This document shows, in pieces, positions 1 to 8,965 of a stretch of DNA of 64,000 nucleotides. The stretch is from NCBI GenBank assembly GCA_019055375.1, contig JAHQIW010006935.1:1-64000 (forward strand). Reading direction: 5' to 3'. Source of the stretch: Parelaphostrongylus tenuis (Eukaryota > Nematoda > Chromadorea > Rhabditida > Metastrongylidae). The notes beneath the pieces are model-generated. The model worked only from the letters and a program-made list of their open reading frames with translations. It was not told the DNA's origin and did no database searches. How positions within the stretch are numbered: position 1 is the stretch's first letter; each line of letters starts with the position of its first letter. Position numbers and translations under genes: made by a program.

Positions 1-300
1 ATTTTCTTTGCTACACTGCAACGAAACGAAAAAAAGCACAGCGTTGGAATCGTCGAGATTTAAGCTATCGAATGGTTACTTATATGCTGAAGAAAGAGCT
101 CTCCTTTGCGAGAAATGCGCGTGTGCAAAACACAAATGTTTTTCTTTTTGCTACAGCGTAATAAAAAGACTTTTTAAAAAAATTTCCACGTAGCGCAGTA
201 GCCAGAGATTTACGCTTTCGATTGATTGCTGCAGAGTTCAATAGAAAGTCTTTGTAGAGCAAAAGGGGTAGCTTCATTTGTTCCCGATAACAGAAAAGAA
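1..300. repeat. Degenerate ~150 bp tandem repeat (two units)
   Basis: Two imperfect units can be aligned by eye. Each has a 'ctttgctaca..gc..aataaaaag' segment (near 7 and 145), then 'tcgagatttaagcta' or 'agagatttacgcttt', then 'agaaagagct' or 'agaaagtctttg'. The same motif chain recurs at 8465-8960, so this is a dispersed, satellite-like family. No gene is seen; the short open frames here are by-products of the repeat. Confidence 0.5.
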
Positions 301-550
301 CTAAAGTCACCATCTCAAAAGTGCACTTTTTGCGTGAATGAAAGCTCAATACGCAAAATTGCACCACAGCCTAGAGGACCGTCTGCAGTACCACGACTCA
401 GTACTGAGATGTAAACGGGGTTATTAGCTGAGAACGAATACTTTTGAGGGAATGAAGGCTCTATACGTGAATTTTGAACCACATTCGGAGTACTGCCTAC
501 AGTACCAGACCTAGAGCACCGTAAGCTAAGAAGGATAAACAAAAAGGATA
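300..550. repeat. Short tandem duplication with 'gcagtacca..gac' motif
   Basis: Two ~110 bp units share 'cctagaggaccg/cctagagcaccg', 'gcagtaccacgac/acagtaccagac' and 'gaatgaaagctcaatacg/gaatgaaggctctatacg'. They are probably a continuation of the tandem family at the window start. No coding signal. Confidence 0.4.
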
Positions 551-552
551 AA

Positions 553-832
553 GCTCTCGGCGTTGATCAATCCCTGAGGGATGCGCCATGCATTTGACTT
601 CAATTTTTAACCTCGTTTGAGGTGATTGAATGCATATTTGGCCTTTACAATGACTCGCGGTGGTCTCCCGCTGTACCGAGTCAGTGCTGCTTATCCTCCC
701 AGACAAGTCTGAGACCTGTCTGGTACCAATTTACCGGATGGATGGCCTGGTGAGCCTTGAAGGCGAGATCGAACCATTGACCTCGTGTGCGACGCAGAGC
801 ACCTCTAACCACTGGACCAAATGCGCTCCTAG
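553..832 (-). mobile_element. tRNA-derived SINE, family A (full-length copy)
   Basis: Read on the minus strand, the element starts with a tRNA-like head at the 832 end. This has a box-A-like part around the 'ggttagagg' complement and a box B 'ggttcgatct' at about 767-776. The body contains 'cagacttgtctggg' and 'gactcggt' and ends in 'gatcaacgccgagag' near 553. The same head-body-tail order occurs at 1314-1592 (+) and 56246-56491 (-). This is a non-coding retroposon presumably mobilised by a LINE; no LINE partner is seen here. Confidence 0.8.
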
Positions 833-849
833 CAAGGATATCGTCTGAA

Positions 850-1313
850 AAATGGACCTTTGTATGAACGAAGGACGATTAAGCCGGATAATTTGAGGCG
901 ATGGAATAAAGACGTACGACGAACTGTGGTGGCTCGCACTACAGACGTCAATGTCTGCAAATTTGCGTGCTCATCAGACCTCTCTTACGTTGTCTGTAAA
1001 TTTGCGTGCGCAGAATATTTCTCATTGTTTTTTCTCGCTTGGAATTCCTCGGATTTGTTTGTTGTTTGTTTGTTTATTTGTTTGTTTTTGTGTTTTGTTT
1101 ACTTGTTTGCGTTTATTTTCATCTGCCTGGGCCTATGTATTTGCAATTTTTCAGTGTTTGCTCTTCTTTTGACGAATCTGCCGTTGCCTCGACGCGAAGT
1201 GTCGTTTGATGGCTTCAAGTGGTTTGTTTGTTTGTTTGTTTGTTTGTTGTTTATCTATTTATCTAATTTGAGACATAATCATTATTCTATAATTTTGCCT
1301 AGTCCGCTATACT
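850..1313. other. Non-coding spacer with (GTTT)n tracts
   Basis: It contains two TTTG/GTTT microsatellite tracts (about 1056-1090 and 1220-1250) and a short direct repeat of 'ttgcgtgc' with 'tctgtaaatttgcgtg'. The long open frame running through here is created by the TTTG tract and runs into the next SINE, so I do not call a gene. Confidence 0.5.
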
Positions 1314-1620
1314 TAGAGGCATATGGCGCAGTGGTTAGAGGTATTGTGCGTCGTCGCACACGAGGTCAATGGTTCGATCTGGCGCTCGTGGTTCACGAAG
1401 CCATCCATCCCTCCGAGGCTGGTAAATTGGTCTCAGACTTTTCTGGGAGGATAAACATTACTGACTCGATATAGCGGGAGGCCACCGCGAGTCATTGTAA
1501 AGGCCGAATATGCATCCAGTCATCTCAAACGAAGTTGAAAATTCAAGACGAAAGTACGGCGCGTCCACCAGGAATTGATCAACACCGAGAGGATTATTAT
1601 TACTATTATTATTATTATAT
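1314..1620 (+). mobile_element. tRNA-derived SINE, family A (with ATT-repeat tail)
   Basis: The head runs from 'agaggcatatggcgcagtgg' (box A) to 'ggttcgatct' (box B, near 1371). The body includes 'gactcgatatagcgggaggcc' and 'tcattgtaaaggcc'. The 3' end 'gatcaacaccgagagg' is followed by a (TTA/ATT)n tail at 1593-1620. It is the reverse orientation of the copy at 553-832, so the two form an inverted pair 480 bp apart. Confidence 0.8.
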
Positions 1621-1639
1621 CTTTCGTTTCAAGTAATTT

Positions 1640-1875
1640 CTTATGACCACAGCTCAAATTTTTATATGCCTGACAATCATTTTTTGAGCCACGCATTTCA
1701 GTGGTCTATCAAAGAGAAGAGCACCCACACAGGATTAGCAAAAGACGAGAAAGGGTAACTGCCCGACTGACGAAATCGCAAGATCGAAACACGTGTATCA
1801 GGCGTTATGTCAACCCTCTTTGATAGACCACTGACATGCGTGGCTCAAAAAATGATCATCAAGCATATTATTATT
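1640..1875. mobile_element. Short fold-back (MITE-like) element carrying a hammerhead motif
   Basis: The terminal inverted repeats can be read directly. The left end is 'tgcctgacaatcattttttg', 'agccacgcatttcagtggtc', 'tatcaaagag'. The right end is the reverse complement, 'ctctttgatagacca', 'ctgacatgcgtggctc', 'aaaaaatgatcatcaagca'. The inside holds 'gcacccacacaggattagca' and 'cgaaatcgcaagatcgaaac'. The same TIR and core build the much larger elements at 54540-55050 and 57810-58325. No transposase, so non-autonomous. Confidence 0.8.
1761..1803 (+). ncRNA. Hammerhead ribozyme motif (copy H1)
   Basis: In order: stem I 5' strand GCCCGA (1761-1766), core CTGACGA (1767-1773), stem II AATC (1774-1777), loop GCAA, GATC (1782-1785), GAA plus A15.1, then a 2-bp stem III AC/GT with a 4-nt loop. 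The cleavage-site triplet is GTA (cut after 1797) and the stem I 3' strand is TCAGGC. Stem I pairs 5 of 6. Stem II has lost its closing G-C (A74-C85 mismatch), so this copy may be weak. This is the minimal, short-stem-III class known from Penelope-like retroelements. Activity is inferred. Confidence 0.7.
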
Positions 1876-2284
1876 ATAATTCTACCGTACTTATTGCACT
1901 TACTTTGTTTTACACAACCCTTCTTCTCAATTTACTGATGCGGATCTACTATTGTTCATTTTGACTTTTACACGTTCGGTTCCTCGTTGGAGGTCTTCTC
2001 AGCTGTTCTCGAGATTTTTAACCCAAGTAGGGTTTTCTAGCCCAAGTAGAGTTTTGTTCTTCTGAAATGGTGTGGTTATTTCGTTTTTTAAGCCTCAATT
2101 GTCCAGAGTTTCCGTGAACCTAAAATTCTTCTTCAAGTATTACCAATATGTTTGAATAGAATCCTCCCGAGATGCGCTCAATAGAGCTCCCTAATAACCA
2201 TTCGAAACTGTACTTTTTAATTTATATAGGAAGTTATAGATTTCTTGCAGTTTTTAGAATCGCCTTTTGCCTAGTTACCTGAAA
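1876..2284. other. AT-rich intergenic sequence, nothing recognised
   Basis: There is no exon-like block, tRNA-like head or inverted repeat. A local direct repeat of 'tttt.taacccaagtagggtttt' / 'tagcccaagtagagtttt' lies near 2018-2058. Confidence 0.4.
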
Positions 2285-2580
2285 TCCCAGCACTTTTTGC
2301 ATTCGATCCGTCTCCTTGCATTCATCCTCCAGAAAGTTTTCCGGACATTTCACGTGTTGCTTCGACTGCTGCTGCTGGAGGATTCCGTTTGCTTTGTAGT
2401 CGTCGTAAAATCCTCGATGGGACGAGTATCCTTGCTATCTCGGAGGAAGCCGAGCTGGAGCTTTTATTGATTGCTTGCAAAGAAGTGTCGTAGGGGGAGG
2501 GGGGAACTGAACTAGGGTATTCCATATCACCTCGCTTTCTGGTGCACTGTATCATTAACCACTGCGCTCCGGCCTCTAAT
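2285..2580 (-). mobile_element. tRNA-headed SINE-like repeat, family G
   Basis: On the minus strand the 2580 end begins with 'ggccggagcgcagtggttaa' (box-A-like). It runs through 'ccagaaagcgaggtgatatg' and ends in a body with 'aggatgaatgcaaggagacg' and 'gatcgaatgc'. A diverged relative occupies 4960-5215 on the same strand. The short open frames in it are not convincing genes. Confidence 0.5.
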
Positions 2581-2654
2581 AGAGAACATTCTTTACTTAT
2601 GAGATATTTTTGCTTAATCTGTCATATGCAGTAGCGTTTTACCAATCATCATGT

Positions 2655-3045
2655 GATCCACCTGATGTACAGTAATGTGCAAAACTTTCGCGTCAAACGG
2701 TACTCGAACCCGCACCTCACTCTAGCAGGAAACGCGTGCTCTAACCCGCTCAACTAGTGACTACCGTTTTGCCATCACTCTTTCTGCGCTGCAACACATC
2801 TATCTGCCGGCAACCAATCGTCAACGGTTCGGCCCAGATCGTCGCTATCGCTTTGGTTGCTGGCAGATAGATGCATTGCAGCATAGAAAGAGTGATGTCA
2901 AAAGGCGTCAATGGTGCAACGGTTCAAGCAGGTTCTCCCCGAGAGAGCTGAAATGCGGGCTCGAGTCCCGTCTGCTGCAAAAGTTTTACACATCGCTTTA
3001 CATCAATGGGTTTATTATAACATCATGCCACCGCTGAAGGAGATT
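2655..3045. mobile_element. Fold-back element with head-to-head tRNA-like modules (family B)
   Basis: The left and right halves are reverse complements: 'tgccatcactctttctgcgc' against 'catagaaagagtgatgtcaa', and 'catctatctgccggcaacca' against 'tggttgctggcagatagatg'. Each arm carries a pol III-type tRNA-like module: minus orientation at about 2695-2765 and plus at about 2905-2980 ('gtgcaacggttcaagcagg' ... 'gggctcgagtcccgt'). The terminal motif is 'catcatgccaccgct'. It looks like a SINE-type unit dimerised head to head. It is non-autonomous. Confidence 0.75.
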
Positions 3046-3098
3046 GACCAAGAAAGATTGTGTTTCGTTATGTGATCCTTGAGAGTTTTGACTGAGAC

Positions 3099-3405
3099 TG
3101 GTATTCCAAAAAAAAAAGAATGTCCAAAGCTTAAACAAGATTGGGACACCATTGCCATAGACCGGTGTTTCGGAGGTTTTGGCCTCCTCGTCAGTGACCC
3201 TCGCCCCACATTAAGCCCTGCATTGTAGCAAGGAGGGAGGCGTATGTGGTGATGGCATAGTGTACAATGACACTGGTCCATCACCACTTTTCAGTCGATG
3301 GATTTGGTCACTAACGAGGAGGCCAAAACCTCCGAAACACCGGTGTATGGCCCTGGCGTCCCAACCTCGTTTAGGCTTTAGACATTCCCTTTTTTGGAAT
3401 TTTTT
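3099..3405. mobile_element. Fold-back element, family C, with hammerhead-like cores in both arms
   Basis: The inverted repeats include 'ggtattccaaaaaaaaaaga' with 'tcccttttttggaat', 'gaccggtgtttcggaggttt' with 'aaacctccgaaacaccggt', and 'ggcctcctcgtcagtgacc' with 'ggtcactaacgaggaggcc'. The loop region is about 3205-3290. No coding content. The arms hold a hammerhead core (better preserved on the minus strand, 3160-3194). Confidence 0.75.
3160..3194 (-). ncRNA. Hammerhead-like core in the left arm of the family C fold-back
   Basis: Minus strand: core CTGACGA, a perfect 5-bp stem II GGAGG/CCTCC with loop CCAAAA, then GAAAC, a 2-bp stem III AC/GT with loop ACCG, and GTC before the cut. All core positions fit the hammerhead consensus (CUGANGA..GAA..UH). 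Stem I flanks pair poorly, so it is probably a decayed or trans-acting copy. The other arm (+ strand, 3311-3345) has CTAACGA and a G at position 17, so it should be inactive. Confidence 0.5.
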
Positions 3406-3660
3406 TGAATGTTTACTGTGAGGTTTTAAAAAACAGTCGATGTTATGAGACTGTTATGTAACCAGCGTTACTGGTTAAAATAAGAGGGCAAGATTTCGCG
3501 TTAGAAATCGATCTTCTAGCTTACTGGTATTGATGCGTATCTATCTCAGTATATGTACTATATGATAGAGTAGTTCACCCCTGCCATTTTCTTTTACAAC
3601 ATGCAGATTTATACAGATAGTAGTTACCCTTAGAGATATTGGATATATGTGTTCAACTAG
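3406..3660. other. Non-coding spacer between fold-back elements
   Basis: No ORF, tRNA-like head or inverted repeat recognised. Confidence 0.4.
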
Positions 3661-4088
3661 AATTCTTTTCATTTAACCGCATTTTTAGCGGTGGTATGAT
3701 GTTACAAATATACTCAATGATGTTCAGTGATGTGCGAAACTTTGACGTCGGGCGGGACGCGAACCCGCATTTTACCCTTTCCCGAACGCGTGCTTACCAG
3801 TTGCACTACTGACGCTTGTTTTGCCACCACTCTTTGCGCTGCAAGGCATCAATCGATCAGCAACCAACCGTCAAAGGTTTGGCTTGGCAACCTACATCGG
3901 CAGTGATCCTAATTACTCTGGAAGATGCTAACGCCGGTAGTGCAGTTGGTTAGCAAGCGCTCCCGAAAAGGATGAAATGCGGGTTCGATTTCCGTGTGAC
4001 ATGAAAGTTCAGCACCTTACTCAACACCATTGGGAATTTTTGTAGCATCATGCCACCGCTAAAAATGTGGCTGAATAAGAAATCTTGT
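3661..4088. mobile_element. Fold-back element with head-to-head tRNA-like modules (family B)
   Basis: TIRs: 'catttttagcggtggtatga' at about 3682 is the complement of 'catgccaccgctaaaaatg' at 4049-4067. Each arm contains a tRNA-like module. The left is in minus orientation ('cgggacgcgaacccgcattt', 3751-3812). The right is in plus orientation ('gtagtgcagttggttagcaa' then 'gcgggttcgatttccgt', 3935-3995). It is the best preserved copy of the family and defines its TIR. Confidence 0.8.
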
Positions 4089-4520
4089 TGATCACAGACA
4101 ATAGTCTCCATAATCCAGCAAATGTTGTCTGTCCTTTTTCTGATTAAATCTATTTGGAATTGCTGATGCACCTTACCATCCATGTACTTCTGTGCTTGTC
4201 TCGTAAGCTCTTTTTAACGTATTTTCGTTTTCAAATGTCTTTCACTTTCAATTTCTAGGTACCTCCGTCTTCACCTAAAGTAATGTTATTTGTTCCCTTT
4301 TGAACCTCTTTTTCTAATCTCATCTTTACCTAACGCTAGCCTGGAAACCCACGCTAATCATTATAAGGTGAATGTAAGTGGTTCAACTCTACCAAAAGGT
4401 TTCGGCTTGATTCGCGCTTGGTTTAAGTCTTCATTGTCGTTCCCATGGTTCAGACTAGTCTATTTCATTCTTATCTGTCTATATATTCCTGCATTACTAT
4501 TATAGAACTATTGCTGTGGA
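4089..4520. other. Intergenic sequence, nothing recognised
   Basis: Pyrimidine-rich AT sequence without an exon, SINE head or palindrome that I can support. Confidence 0.4.
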
Positions 4521-4524
4521 AAAG

Positions 4525-4795
4525 GGCGGTATCCGAGTGATTAGTGGTGCACGTTTTAAGGAAACAATGCCCTGGTTCGACCCACTCTCTCATCACTCCT
4601 GCAATCATACAGGAATACCCTATCGTAACTATGACCAATATCGCAAGTAGATGCAACCAACTAGTGTTTGCGGCATTTACGGAGAAGACGAAATCTTCAA
4701 GTAGCGTCGAATCAATTGGCAAAGATTCGAAGGTCCTTTAGAACGACAAAGGCGAGGAAACGAACTGAGTGCTAGAAAAATTGAGATCCGCAGTG
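4525..4795 (+). mobile_element. SINE with class II (Leu/Ser-like) tRNA head, family F2
   Basis: The head 'ggtatccgagtgattagtgg' and the later 'ccctggttcgaccca' are box A and box B of a class II tRNA. The body has 'tatcgcaagtagatgcaacc' and 'gcatttacggagaagacgaa'. The same order appears at 46484-46735, where the head is 'acagtgaccgagtgactagt', so this is a family. Confidence 0.55.
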
Positions 4796-4959
4796 ATAGC
4801 TGTTCGCATAGAAATTGCCATTATGATAAAGCGGTATGATTGGAATCCGGGAAGTTTGATTTGGAAACAACAGCGAGAAGGTTAGGAGGGCAAATTTGAA
4901 TAGAAATCTGCAGTCAGCGAGGTCCAGGGTTTCTAACAACACACGTTAATCAAACTCCC

Positions 4960-5215
4960 GGCACTGCAATCTCTTGTACATCGCCGCAGCTTCTTTTTTT
5001 CCTGTAACCATTTTTCACATTTGATGGTGCGGATCCCACTACTTCTAGCATTCGATTCGACTCCTCGCATGCATTGCCTGCTTGAGGATTTCTTCTCCAT
5101 GAACGTCGTAGGTTACTGATCTTGTCAGTCTCCTTGCAGTCTTGAGTACGTTGATTGCCGAGCAACCCCCGAGCACCACTAACCTCTTGGGTCACTGCGC
5201 CCCTCACGCTTTAGT
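4960..5215 (-). mobile_element. SINE-like repeat, family G (diverged copy)
   Basis: It parallels 2285-2580 on the same strand: 'agcattcgattcgactcctc' matches 'gcattcgatccgtctccttg', followed by 'ttgcctgcttgaggatttc'. The right end 'cactgcgcccctcacgc' is the decayed box A end. Non-coding. Confidence 0.4.
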
Positions 5216-5364
5216 TATCCATAGTTGTTGAAGCGTTTAAAGTGCATCTCAAAGGTTCCAGTGCAACAGTAAACGCAATCGGCTATTTTGAGATCTTTCT
5301 CATGAACAATACAATCTGGCGATGTATTTCAAACCTATCGTGAAGTCTGCTACGGCACTTATGC

Positions 5365-5690
5365 AATGCAAGACACGTGTTTCGGCCTTCGAGCCTCATC
5401 AGTTTCGCGGTGCGTTTTTGTTAAGTCAGTTCCCCGGGAATCTATCCCTTACAAAGAGGAGTCGATGACGAACATTTTACAATCACGTACGGTGAAACAA
5501 TCACCGTGATGTCAGACAATCATCGCTCGACAACTAAGCATTCCGAAAGAATATGACGGTGATTGTTTCGTCGTACTTTGAGTGTGAAAGTGCGTTGTCG
5601 ACTCCTCTGTGTAAGGGATAGATTCTCGAGAAACTAAGTGAACAAAAAGGCACCGTGAATCTTATAATGAGGCTCGAAGGCCTGCTATAA
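5365..5690. mobile_element. Fold-back element, family D, with hammerhead core
   Basis: Inverted arms: 'ttcggccttcgagcctcatc' against 'aatgaggctcgaaggcctgc', 'aatctatcccttacaaagag' with 'gtgtaagggatagattctcg', and 'gagtcgatgacgaacattt' with 'gtgcgttgtcgactcctct'. The centre near 5500-5560 contains a second short palindrome ('tgaaacaatcaccgt' / 'acggtgattgtttcg'). No coding content. Confidence 0.75.
5372..5402 (-). ncRNA. Hammerhead ribozyme core in the family D fold-back
   Basis: Minus strand: CTGATGA core, stem II GGCT/GGCC (with a G-U pair) and loop CGAA, GAAA, stem III AC/GT with loop ACGT, then GTC at the cut. All invariant core bases of the hammerhead are present. The flanking stem I (5403-5408 against 5366-5371) pairs only partly. 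The other arm (near 5668) keeps ATGAGGCTCGAAGGCC but has lost the GAAAC, so only one arm could cleave. Confidence 0.55.
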
Positions 5691-5749
5691 GATACCTAGA
5701 AATCCAAGAATGAACTTAGATGGGATCTAATTACTCCAAGATTTTTCAG

Positions 5750-5814
5750 ACATCTATGAACTGGACTACGACGAGGAACCGATTCCAGAGCCTCCTGTGA
5801 GGAACAGCATACCT
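5750..5814 (+). CDS. Orphan exon candidate, acidic proline-rich peptide (unassigned)
   Basis: A strong nematode acceptor (atttttcag, ending 5749) and a strong donor (gtgagt at 5815) bracket 65 nt. Only one frame is fully open: two bases to complete a codon, then 21 codons ending exactly at the donor (phase 0). The peptide begins IYELDYDEEPIPEPP and then VRNSIP. I do not recognise the protein. No partner exon was found nearby, so its gene must have long introns. The acceptor, donor and acidic/proline codon pattern make it more likely real than chance, but it could be a remnant. Confidence 0.4.
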
Positions 5815-6255
5815 GTGAGTGTTTGTAGCAGCTTTTTTTCTTCAAATTACTACTATTATCGTACCTTTTTAATCTAATTGGATACATGCAGCCTAAATCT
5901 TCATATTGTTTTTGACTCTAGAGATACCTTTTTTGCCTTATTATAGAGTATAGCTCAAAGGGACTACATTTTTGACAATCTCAATCTATTGATTAACTTT
6001 GATAACAGCTCTTGTTAGCACCAACAGGACTAATTATTAGAATACTCCACATTTACTTCACTCTATTTTGCTACTAGTACATTATGCCTATCAACCTTCA
6101 TGTTCGTCATAGCGAAGCTTTTCTTGTTTTCTTCTTTTGATGACAGTATCCATGGAAACGATTGGCGTAATAGTTTAAAATTAACTTAACTTTGATCTCG
6201 ACGTAAGGGACCGGCCATAGCGTCTTTCGTATTTTACCTAAAACTTTGAGGTTGA
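5815..6255. other. AT-rich intron-like or intergenic sequence
   Basis: It follows the orphan exon donor. There is no further exon, repeat or RNA signal that I can support. Confidence 0.35.
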
Positions 6256-6261
6256 TTGATA

Positions 6262-6476
6262 GATGTATTCGGCCAGCGTTCCGATGTCTTCGTCTTCTTC
6301 AGAACCGGTGATTAGAGTCGATTGTTCATAGTCGTTCGTTCTCGTCCTCTTCGTCACAGAAGAAGATTCTACGTGAGCGACAGCGATGGCGAAGATACAC
6401 AATGAGAACGGCAATCAACTCGAATCATCGGCTCTGAAGAAGACGAAGACATCGCAACGCTGGCCGAATAAATTTT
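6262..6476. mobile_element. Fold-back element, family D-like ('tcttcgtcttcttcaga' arms)
   Basis: The left arm 'cggccagcgttccgatgtct' and 'tcgtcttcttcagaaccggt' is the complement of the right arm 'ctctgaagaagacgaagaca' and 'tcgcaacgctggccg'. The arms pair over about 90 bp around a centre near 6365. The outward motif CTGAAGA..(G)GAAC..CTGGCC is a decayed relative of the hammerhead-type ends in the neighbouring families. No ORF. Confidence 0.7.
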
Positions 6477-6479
6477 TAT

Positions 6480-6660
6480 CCCTCCGGAGTTGATGAATTG
6501 GTAGCACACCCGACTGGGAGGGTCGCAGTAGTGATCTGAAATCAGCAGGCCACCTCAAGTCATTGCAAAGGCCAGACATGCATTCAAGTACTTCAGAGAA
6601 TCTTTATGAAGACGAATGCACTGTGTATCTCTCAGAATTTTGATCAACGCCAAGAGCATT
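6480..6660 (+). mobile_element. 5'-truncated SINE, family A
   Basis: It keeps the body only: 'gactgggagggtcgcagtag', 'caagtcattgcaaaggccag', 'catgcattcaagtacttcag', and the family A 3' end 'gatcaacgccaagag'. The tRNA head is gone. It abuts the fold-back element at 6476. Confidence 0.6.
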
Positions 6661-6945
6661 TTCGTTTTATCGTTTCTGATCAGCAATAGAATTTTCTCAG
6701 TGGTTCGTCCAAGTTCAGATTGAAAGTTCATCAATTTCAATCGCACATGATCTATGTCTCCATCTATGATGAGCTGTTTTCCTCAGCTTTTGCTCTAAAT
6801 CGTTTATTTGCTGTCTTTGGTACGTGGATGGGTTTTTTCACAGACCTGAAATTTTCTTGTATGCGCGATTTATATCAGGGCTCATTCAAACAGTGGAAGC
6901 ATCTTTTATGATATAGGAATGCTACGAGAATGATAGGTAAGATTT
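6661..6945. other. Non-coding spacer
   Basis: Nothing recognised; short open frames only. Confidence 0.35.
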
Positions 6946-6949
6946 ATCC

Positions 6950-7060
6950 GGTTAGGGTTTCGTTGTCTTCGTCTCCAAGGACGCACGAGAAGTCGACTAG
7001 AAACATCCCCTCTGAAGAAGACGAAGACGTTGAAACGTTCATGGAATGAAAGTTATTTAT
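6950..7060. mobile_element. Mini fold-back element related to that at 6262-6476
   Basis: 'gtttcgttgtcttcgtctcc' near 6958 is inverted as 'ctgaagaagacgaagacgtt' near 7013. The right copy reads CTGAAGA .. ACG AAGA CGT T GAAAC, which keeps the hammerhead-like order core, short stem, GAAAC. It is only about 110 bp long. Confidence 0.5.
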
Positions 7061-8460
7061 CAACCTTACGATGTGAGATTAATTTCAAAGAAACTATTAT
7101 ATATATGCCAAGGCGCTGTAAAGTCGTCTTCTAAGAATGGTGATTCTCTTCATCAGGTATCAGGCCATGCTGTAGCTCAAATAGGTTTACTTTGTCTAAC
7201 TATGGAGCAGATTCTTGTCGCTATATCATTCACTCAGTGAGACACCCTTTTTTCCAAACCCGACGTAGCGAAGGTTTTCATCATGGCTCCACCTAAAATT
7301 TTTCGGTTTTTTCTTGCCAGTTGTAATGGTTAGTCCATAATGGTAGTTCGTTTCATCAACGCTTTCTTCAACAATAATGCTTTTTTTGGACGCATCTCTG
7401 TGGAAACGGAAAATAAAGGCGGTAACTGAATGTGACAGAAACGCATTGAGTTCCTGACACGGCAACTTAGGGGTCTCAGGAACAATTATCTAGGTCGTAT
7501 TTCAACGGCATTCATGAAAAACAAGATCCTCAACTAAAGCTATTCATTAACATTCGTTGACTATCACGAGTATGGATGCGGGGAATCACGTCTAATGAAA
7601 AAAATGCTATGATCGGTACAAAATTGCATGTCCTATCCTGTATAACAAGTAATTAATAGTACGTTCTTTCCAATATCTCTTTCACATCTATTAGACACCA
7701 CAAAAAATTCTACGATCTCTACGATAGAATGCTCATCCATATCATTCGTTCTGCCTCATCGTAACTTTTATGGTGAACTTTACTACATTTGGTTTACATG
7801 CCCTTAATCACGTATTGTGTTCGCTGAGATTTCTTGGGTAGACTCGATGGTCAACCGATTTGATAGTGTATTTTGCCATCACATAACTCCTAAGAATTTC
7901 GTCTGGCCTGACAACATCAACGCTCAGATTTCGTCCTGGTTACTTCTAAAAGTGATATATAGTAAAATTATGTCACCATGAGACACTCGTATAAAACTCC
8001 GTCGTAGTTATCGTGTAGGAGCACTTTTGCTCAATATTTATCAACAGATGACTGCATTAAGTAAATTTTGGGCACTTTACTGTTATCGGAAAGGGTTTTT
8101 GAAGGGGTTTCTTTCAACCCAAATCTGGGAGAAATCAAAAGCGTACTTGTTTTATCCTATTGCGAACAAACTTCGTTCTATCGTTCATTGTGCTCAAACT
8201 TTTCATTCATTTCATATTGTGAAATAAGCCCGGTGATATTCCTAAGTTCAAGCAGCCTAAACCTGTAAAAAGCATATGAACGGGTAGAAAGAAAATCATG
8301 CATTTTGTCCAAAGTTTTTATTGAATCGCAGAAAAGATTATAAGTTTTATAACAAAAATCCCGCGCCACATGTGAATCACTTTGCGCGATTGCTACGCCG
8401 CGCGGTCGATACACAGTCAGTGGCATTCAAACCGACAAGCAATGCGTGTGTGTTTGTGGG
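7061..8460. other. AT-rich sequence without a supported gene
   Basis: I see no exon with matching acceptor and donor, no tRNA-like module and no inverted repeat. The open frames (up to about 80 codons) have no recognisable domain and AT-biased composition. Confidence 0.4.
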
Positions 8461-8464
8461 ACTC

Positions 8465-8965
8465 AGTCTATCTTTTCTGCTTCAGTGCACTAAAAGGATC
8501 TTCTCAGAAAACAAACAAGTATTGGAATCGTCGAGATTTACGCGATCGAAAAATTACTTATAGTCTAAGGGAAGAGCTTGTCATGCGAAAAGTACGCGTA
8601 TGTGGTACACAGTTTTATTTTCTTTGCTACAGCGCAATAAATAGTTTTTTAAAGAAAACAAGAACAGTCTTAAAATTGTTGAGATTTACGCTTTCGATTG
8701 AATACCAGTGGTTTGGAGGAAAAGCTCTGTTTAGCGAAAAGAACGCGCGTCAATGCACGCAGCATGTGAAACGCAATTTTACTCTTACTTCTACACTGTT
8801 GTAGAAAGGTCTTATCTATAAACTAGTGCAGTTTTAGATCTTCATGATTTAACCATTTTAATGGTTACTAGAAGTCTAGTAGAAGGTCTTTGTCTTGCGA
8901 AAAGGCCTCTCCAAGAAACCCTTTCTGGTTATTGGAAAGTATCATCTTTCGGTAACAGAAAGGTG
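8465..8965. repeat. Degenerate ~160 bp tandem repeat array (same family as window start)
   Basis: About three units, each with 'ttctgcttcagtgcactaaa' or 'ctttgctacagcgcaataaa', then 'tggaatcgtcgagatttacg', then 'gaagagcttgtcatgcgaaa' or 'aaagctctgtttagcgaaaa'. Spacing of the 'cta/tcagcgcaataaa' motif is about 164 bp. The 140-codon open frame across it is produced by the repeat. Confidence 0.6.

Noticed and set aside
860..1474. 204-codon open frame on +
   Set aside because: It runs through GTTT microsatellites and into a SINE. The C/F/L-rich peptide is a by-product of the repeats.
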